NCBI GenBank assembly: GCA_009845505.1
Contig: VXZL01000587.1
Coordinates: 1 to 9,049 of the forward strand
Direction of reading: 5' to 3'
Length of the DNA: 9,049 nt
Source: Candidatus Poribacteria bacterium
Lineage (GTDB): Bacteria > Poribacteria > WGA-4E > WGA-3G
Positions 5,631 to 9,049 of the stretch are shown here, piece after piece; the first letter of the stretch is position 1; each line of letters starts with the position of its first letter. A model generated the notes under the pieces. The model saw only the letters and a program-made list of their open reading frames with translations, was not told the DNA's origin and ran no database searches. The position numbers and the translations under genes are program-made.

Positions 5631-7667
5631 ATGAACAATAGAATTCCACCTGTCTCTATTCAGATGCCCTATAACGGTAATGACATCACCACTTGGGCGT
5701 TACCTGAAGGGGCAATCTCCCGATTCGGACGCGGAAGAGTCATGGATATGGCGTTTTCCCCAGAGAAGGATCGGCTGATTGTCGGCACCCGCCTCGGACT
5801 TTGGTGGTATGACCTGTCGACTCTGACTCCAATTGTTTTGTGGGAAACGGAACGGGGCCTGGTTTCTGCTGTTGCGTTTTCAGATTGTGGTACATGGGTA
5901 GCAACTGCCAATTGGGATGGAGGCGTTAAAGTGTATAACGTTACGATAGGTGTCTGTGAAACGACTATTCAAAGAGAAGGAAGTCCAGAAAGGATTTCCC
6001 AACTCGTCTTTTCACCTGATGGACAGCAACTCGCTGCCTCCTATCAACGCGAACCACTCATTCACCTCTGGAATCCACAGACAGGCAAAGAGATCGCAAA
6101 ATTTACAAGTGACTCCTCGCGTTATCCGAGCGGCAGATTCACTATCCCTGTTGCCTTTTCACCTGATGGTTGTCTTTTGGCACATGCAAATCGAGATGAG
6201 ACGCATCAAACCTCCGATAGGATCTCACTCTGGCATGTGAATACGGGCGAATGTATTACTCATCTCAGAGGGCATACATCACACGTGTGTGCCCTCGCTT
6301 TTTCGCCAGATGGACGACACCTCGCCTCAGGTGATATAAAAGGCACTTTGCGAGAGTGGGATACCACAACCGGACAGCAAGTGAGGGTATCCTCTGAGTA
6401 TGCTGGGAAACTCATGGTGATACCCAAATACACGCTATCCGGAAGACTGCGCGCTGCTGGAGTCTACAAATTCACGTTAGCCGTATGGGATGTGGATAGC
6501 AATAAAAAATTAGACACCTTTGAACATCGTGGAACCATCAAGGCCATCCACTTTTCAAACGGCACCGATCTGGCTGTGGCAAGCAGTATTGATTTCAAGG
6601 TGTGGCGTTTGGATACGACCTTTTCTGTTTCCTCCATTGTCGGCCATACCCGTATCCCTTTTTCACTGAAATTCTCACCTGATGGGCAACGACTCGTCAG
6701 TGTCGGTGAAGGGGGCATCACGGATTGGAATATTGCCTCAAAGCAACCACGACATATCCGTGGTGCAAAAGCGAACCTATGTGATGCACTTTTCACTGTA
6801 GATGGAAACCTGCACGGACTCTACAAAAAAGAAAATAACGTCACCGTCCGCAACATTGAAACGCAGCACGCGATTGCTACCATCAATCCCCCGCATGAAG
6901 TCGTCCGCGGTGGTTATCTCACGGTTCGCGGTGGTTATTTCTCGGTTACAGGTAACCTCTGGGCTTGCCCGATGAAAGACAGAAATATTTATGTATGGGA
7001 TGCTACAGGAAAAGAGACAGTTCTCACAGGACATACAGATTCAATTAAATGTATCGCGTTTGCCCCCAATGAAAAGCAGGTTGCGACTGTTGCAAGGGAC
7101 GCAACGGCGCGCGTCTGGGATGTTGCATCGGGTGAAGAGATTGTTTCACTGCCTTTAACGCCGCCTTTAAAGAGTGACTCACCACTTCCAATACCATCGT
7201 TAGATCCCGGACTCTATAAAGGGGATGCCGAGACAGTAAAGGCAGCATTGAAAGGTGAAAAGCTGCGTTACCCCAATAGAGAAATCCAAACAATCACATT
7301 TTCGCCTTGCGGCACGCTCGTTGCCGCCGGCATAGAAGGTGGAATTCGGTTGTGGGATTCAAAGACTTACGAAACACGTCTGCTAATACTCATGCCACGA
7401 GAGTTTCGACAACAGTTTGCGTTAGCATTTTCGCCTTGTAGTCGCTATCTGGCCTCAGGGACATGGTGGTGGTGGCCTATAAAAAAGGTTCCTATTTACG
7501 TGTGGGATATTGCCACAGGTAAAAATATTGCGACTTTCTGGGGACACCCGACCGATGTTCAGGACCTCGCCTTTTCCCCGGATGGTTCACTTTTAGCGAG
7601 TGGAAGTTTTGATGGTACTATCCTTTTATGGGATATGAAGCCTTATTTGCACCATGAAACTTCATGA
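5631..7667 (+). CDS. Large WD40 beta-propeller protein (14 recognisable blades)
   Basis: This is a 678-residue protein made almost entirely of WD40 repeats, with no signal peptide, so it is probably a cytoplasmic protein-interaction scaffold. Blade-ending strands can be read at LWWYD (57), VKVYN (99), IHLWN (144), ISLWH (198), LREWD (240), LAVWD (283), FKVWR (322), ITDWN (363), VTVRN (404), IYVWD (453), ARVWD (493), IRLWD (572), IYVWD (622) and ILLWD (664). That makes 14, which fits two seven-bladed propellers. Many blades carry the preceding FSPDG turn; GH dipeptides appear in several. A Pro-rich insertion lies at about 507-549, a 7-residue tandem duplication at 424-437 and four consecutive Trp at 612-615. 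There is no attached kinase, peptidase or enzyme domain. Start ATG 5631 lies 7 nt after AGGAG; the GTG at 5628 is a poorer choice. It overlaps the permease gene by 14 nt, implying translational coupling and a shared task. Confidence 0.9.
   Translation: MNNRIPPVSIQMPYNGNDITTWALPEGAISRFGRGRVMDMAFSPEKDRLIVGTRLGLWWYDLSTLTPIVLWETERGLVSAVAFSDCGTWVATANWDGGVKVYNVTIGVCETTIQREGSPERISQLVFSPDGQQLAASYQREPLIHLWNPQTGKEIAKFTSDSSRYPSGRFTIPVAFSPDGCLLAHANRDETHQTSDRISLWHVNTGECITHLRGHTSHVCALAFSPDGRHLASGDIKGTLREWDTTTGQQVRVSSEYAGKLMVIPKYTLSGRLRAAGVYKFTLAVWDVDSNKKLDTFEHRGTIKAIHFSNGTDLAVASSIDFKVWRLDTTFSVSSIVGHTRIPFSLKFSPDGQRLVSVGEGGITDWNIASKQPRHIRGAKANLCDALFTVDGNLHGLYKKENNVTVRNIETQHAIATINPPHEVVRGGYLTVRGGYFSVTGNLWACPMKDRNIYVWDATGKETVLTGHTDSIKCIAFAPNEKQVATVARDATARVWDVASGEEIVSLPLTPPLKSDSPLPIPSLDPGLYKGDAETVKAALKGEKLRYPNREIQTITFSPCGTLVAAGIEGGIRLWDSKTYETRLLILMPREFRQQFALAFSPCSRYLASGTWWWWPIKKVPIYVWDIATGKNIATFWGHPTDVQDLAFSPDGSLLASGSFDGTILLWDMKPYLHHETS
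6900..6941 (+). repeat. In-frame 21-nt tandem duplication in the WD40 gene
   Basis: Two adjacent 21-nt units (6900-6920 and 6921-6941) encode VVRGGYL and TVRGGYF. The shared core CGCGGTGGTTAT is identical at the DNA level, so the duplication looks recent. It inserts seven residues between blades 9 and 10. Confidence 0.7.
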
Positions 7668-8919
7668 CGCGATTGCTGCTGGGCTCTTACATATTTCTCA
7701 AAATCGACTACGTGCGGGACTTTCTATCCTTGGCATCTTTATCGGCACTGCAAGTGTTCTGTGCATGATGGCTATCGGAGACGGCGCGAAACGACTCATT
7801 GCCAAAGACCTCGAAAAAATGGGTGGTGCTAACCAAGTTCATTTCAGAACGCGCCATTCTATTTGGAAACGCAGTCGATTCGTAAGACTTACAACCGAAC
7901 GTTATACACGCTCTGATGCTCGCGCCATTGAAGCAGAATGTCCAGAGGTCCGCTTCGTTTTGCCGAAAAATAGGGGGTATCAAGGCACCATCACGAGTCG
8001 ACAGGGCGGGCAAACCCGTCCTTATGTTGAAGGTGTGACAGCAGACTACGCCGCGGGAATGCATTGGGATGTGCAAGATGGACGTTTTTTTACCCGCGCG
8101 GATATTGACACCGCAGCACAGGTGTGCGTCCTCGGTGCTGAAGCGGCTATTGAGCTGTTTGGCAACATCAATGCCATCGGGCAAGAAGTGAAAATCAAAA
8201 TCCGCTGGCGACAACCCTTTGTGCGGTGCCGTGTCATCGGCATCATGGCACCCAAAGGCAGAAGCCTCCGCGGTTACACTTCACTGGATGATGTTGTCTG
8301 TGTCCCACTCACAACACATCAACAACGACTCTATGGCACTCGGTATATTGAGCGGATGCACGTCTTTTTTCAAAAGGGTGCAGATGTCTATCGTGTGATT
8401 GATTCTGTCCGAAAGGTGCTTCGGAAACGACATCGAGGAACAAGCGACTTTATCTCCTATTGGATACCGAAACGGACTGTCAGAAGATTGGAGCATATCC
8501 AAAAAGTGATAAAAATTGCTTTAGGAGGCATTGCCGGTTTTTCACTCTTTGTGAGCGGGATTGGTATTATGAATATCTGCCTCGTCTCTGTAGGTGAAAA
8601 GACGCGGGAGATAGGATTACGGAAAGCCGTGGGTGCTAAACGGATTGACATCTTCTACCAATTCCTAACTGAATCCGTCTGTCTCTGCTTGTGTGGTGGT
8701 GTCCTCGGCATTGTGGGGGGATGGCTCGCTGCTCACGGAATGTCACGGCTCGCCATACGAATTCTGCCAATTGTGGAGACGTGGCCGGTTGTCTTGTCTC
8801 TCTCTTGGATGCTCACGACTCTTATTTTTTCGTTTATTATAGGAATTGGTTTCGGAGTCTATCCCGCCATGCAAGCCTCAAAGCTTTCACCCATCAACGC
8901 ACTCCGATCTGAAAAATGA
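7654..8919 (+). CDS. MacB/FtsX-type ABC transporter permease
   Basis: This is the membrane subunit of a type VII (MacB-like mechanotransmission) ABC system. The 421-residue product has the classical order: TM1 at about 20-42, a large extracytoplasmic MacB_PCD domain at about 45-280, then the FtsX domain with TM2 (about 286-312), TM3 (about 338-362) and TM4 (about 378-404). Signature stretches are GEKTREIGLRKAVGAKR (314-330) and the C-terminal YPAMQASKLSPINALRSE (403-420). MacB relatives couple ATP hydrolysis in the cytoplasm to movement of the periplasmic domain, driving export of lipoproteins, peptides or antibiotics. No MacB-type ATPase or MacA-type adaptor gene is seen here. The start ATG 7654 lies inside the end of the WD40 gene, overlapping it by 14 nt with no strong ribosome-binding site of its own, which favours translational coupling. 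A short palindrome, CATGAA-AC-TTCATG (7653-7666), covers the start codon. The family call is firm; the cargo is unknown. Confidence 0.92.
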   Translation: MKLHDAIAAGLLHISQNRLRAGLSILGIFIGTASVLCMMAIGDGAKRLIAKDLEKMGGANQVHFRTRHSIWKRSRFVRLTTERYTRSDARAIEAECPEVRFVLPKNRGYQGTITSRQGGQTRPYVEGVTADYAAGMHWDVQDGRFFTRADIDTAAQVCVLGAEAAIELFGNINAIGQEVKIKIRWRQPFVRCRVIGIMAPKGRSLRGYTSLDDVVCVPLTTHQQRLYGTRYIERMHVFFQKGADVYRVIDSVRKVLRKRHRGTSDFISYWIPKRTVRRLEHIQKVIKIALGGIAGFSLFVSGIGIMNICLVSVGEKTREIGLRKAVGAKRIDIFYQFLTESVCLCLCGGVLGIVGGWLAAHGMSRLAIRILPIVETWPVVLSLSWMLTTLIFSFIIGIGFGVYPAMQASKLSPINALRSEK

Positions 8920-8929
8920 GGAGAAGTTC

Positions 8930-9049
8930 TTGAAAAGTTTCTTTTTACTTTTACTATGTTTTCTATTTTTTTACGTCCTCGCTTGGACTTTTGCAGATAT
9001 GCCAAAATCCCGTCCTGATAGCCACGCCCCCATCGGCGTGATGGGAGAC
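8930..9049 (+). CDS. Exported protein with HAPIGVMGD motif, partial (3' end beyond window)
   Basis: The first 40 codons run open to the end of the window. A TTG start at 8930 is preceded by AGGAG (8919-8923) at 6 nt, and the product begins LKSFFLLLL, a typical signal-peptide core at residues about 3-18 ending in VLAWTFAD. The following segment reads SRPDSHAPIGVMGD. I recall HAPIGVMGDH-type N termini from predicted outer-membrane or transporter-like proteins, some near copper-handling genes, but I cannot confirm this here. The first ATG, at codon 24, would lose the signal peptide, so TTG is preferred. The gene starts 10 bp after the permease stop and clearly belongs to the same operon. Confidence 0.6.
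   Translation, partial: MKSFFLLLLCFLFFYVLAWTFADMPKSRPDSHAPIGVMGD

Overview
The window looks like an accessory chromosomal stretch of a Gram-negative-type, mid-GC bacterium. My best guess for the lineage is Candidatus Poribacteria or a close relative. The clues are a very large WD40 protein, an Ldh_2-type dehydrogenase, a UgpC/MalK-type ATPase and, above all, intergenic DNA made of short recurring palindromes (motifs such as GTCAGCGATC and GTAGGTTGGGTAGA). This assignment rests on remembered style, not on a search. I see no rRNA, tRNA, CRISPR array or intact transposase.

Layout. (1) 18-2169, plus strand: an exported TPR-thioredoxin (TlpA-like) protein is followed 25 bp later by a CUT1-type sugar ABC transporter ATPase, probably in one transcript. 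No permease or binding protein is adjacent, so the ATPase looks like an orphan, shareable subunit. (2) 2167-2303: a nested inverted repeat separates two convergent genes, and its 10-bp ends contain both TAG stop codons. (3) 2301-3329, minus strand: an Ldh_2-family NAD(P)-dependent oxidoreductase with unusual residues at two normally conserved active-site positions. (4) 3344-4253: about 0.9 kb without a credible gene, filled with small palindromes and two longer inverted-repeat units that look like non-autonomous (MITE-like) elements.

(5) 4254-9049, plus strand: an ECF sigma factor, a small membrane-anchored or secreted protein with 17 cysteines, a cytoplasmic protein with 14 recognisable WD40 blades (probably two seven-bladed propellers), a MacB/FtsX-type permease whose start overlaps the WD40 stop by 14 nt, and the first 40 codons of an exported protein carrying the motif HAPIGVMGD. 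The close packing from the WD40 gene onward indicates one operon. The Cys-rich gene has its own leader, in which a TCTCCTTTT tract can pair with either of two identical AAAAGGAGA ribosome-binding sequences.

The most interesting hypothesis is that block 5 is an envelope or metal-response module: an ECF regulator, a thiol-rich extracytoplasmic protein, a cytoplasmic beta-propeller scaffold coupled to a MacB-like permease that has no ATPase or adaptor nearby, and an exported protein. The domain calls are solid; the joint function is inference.
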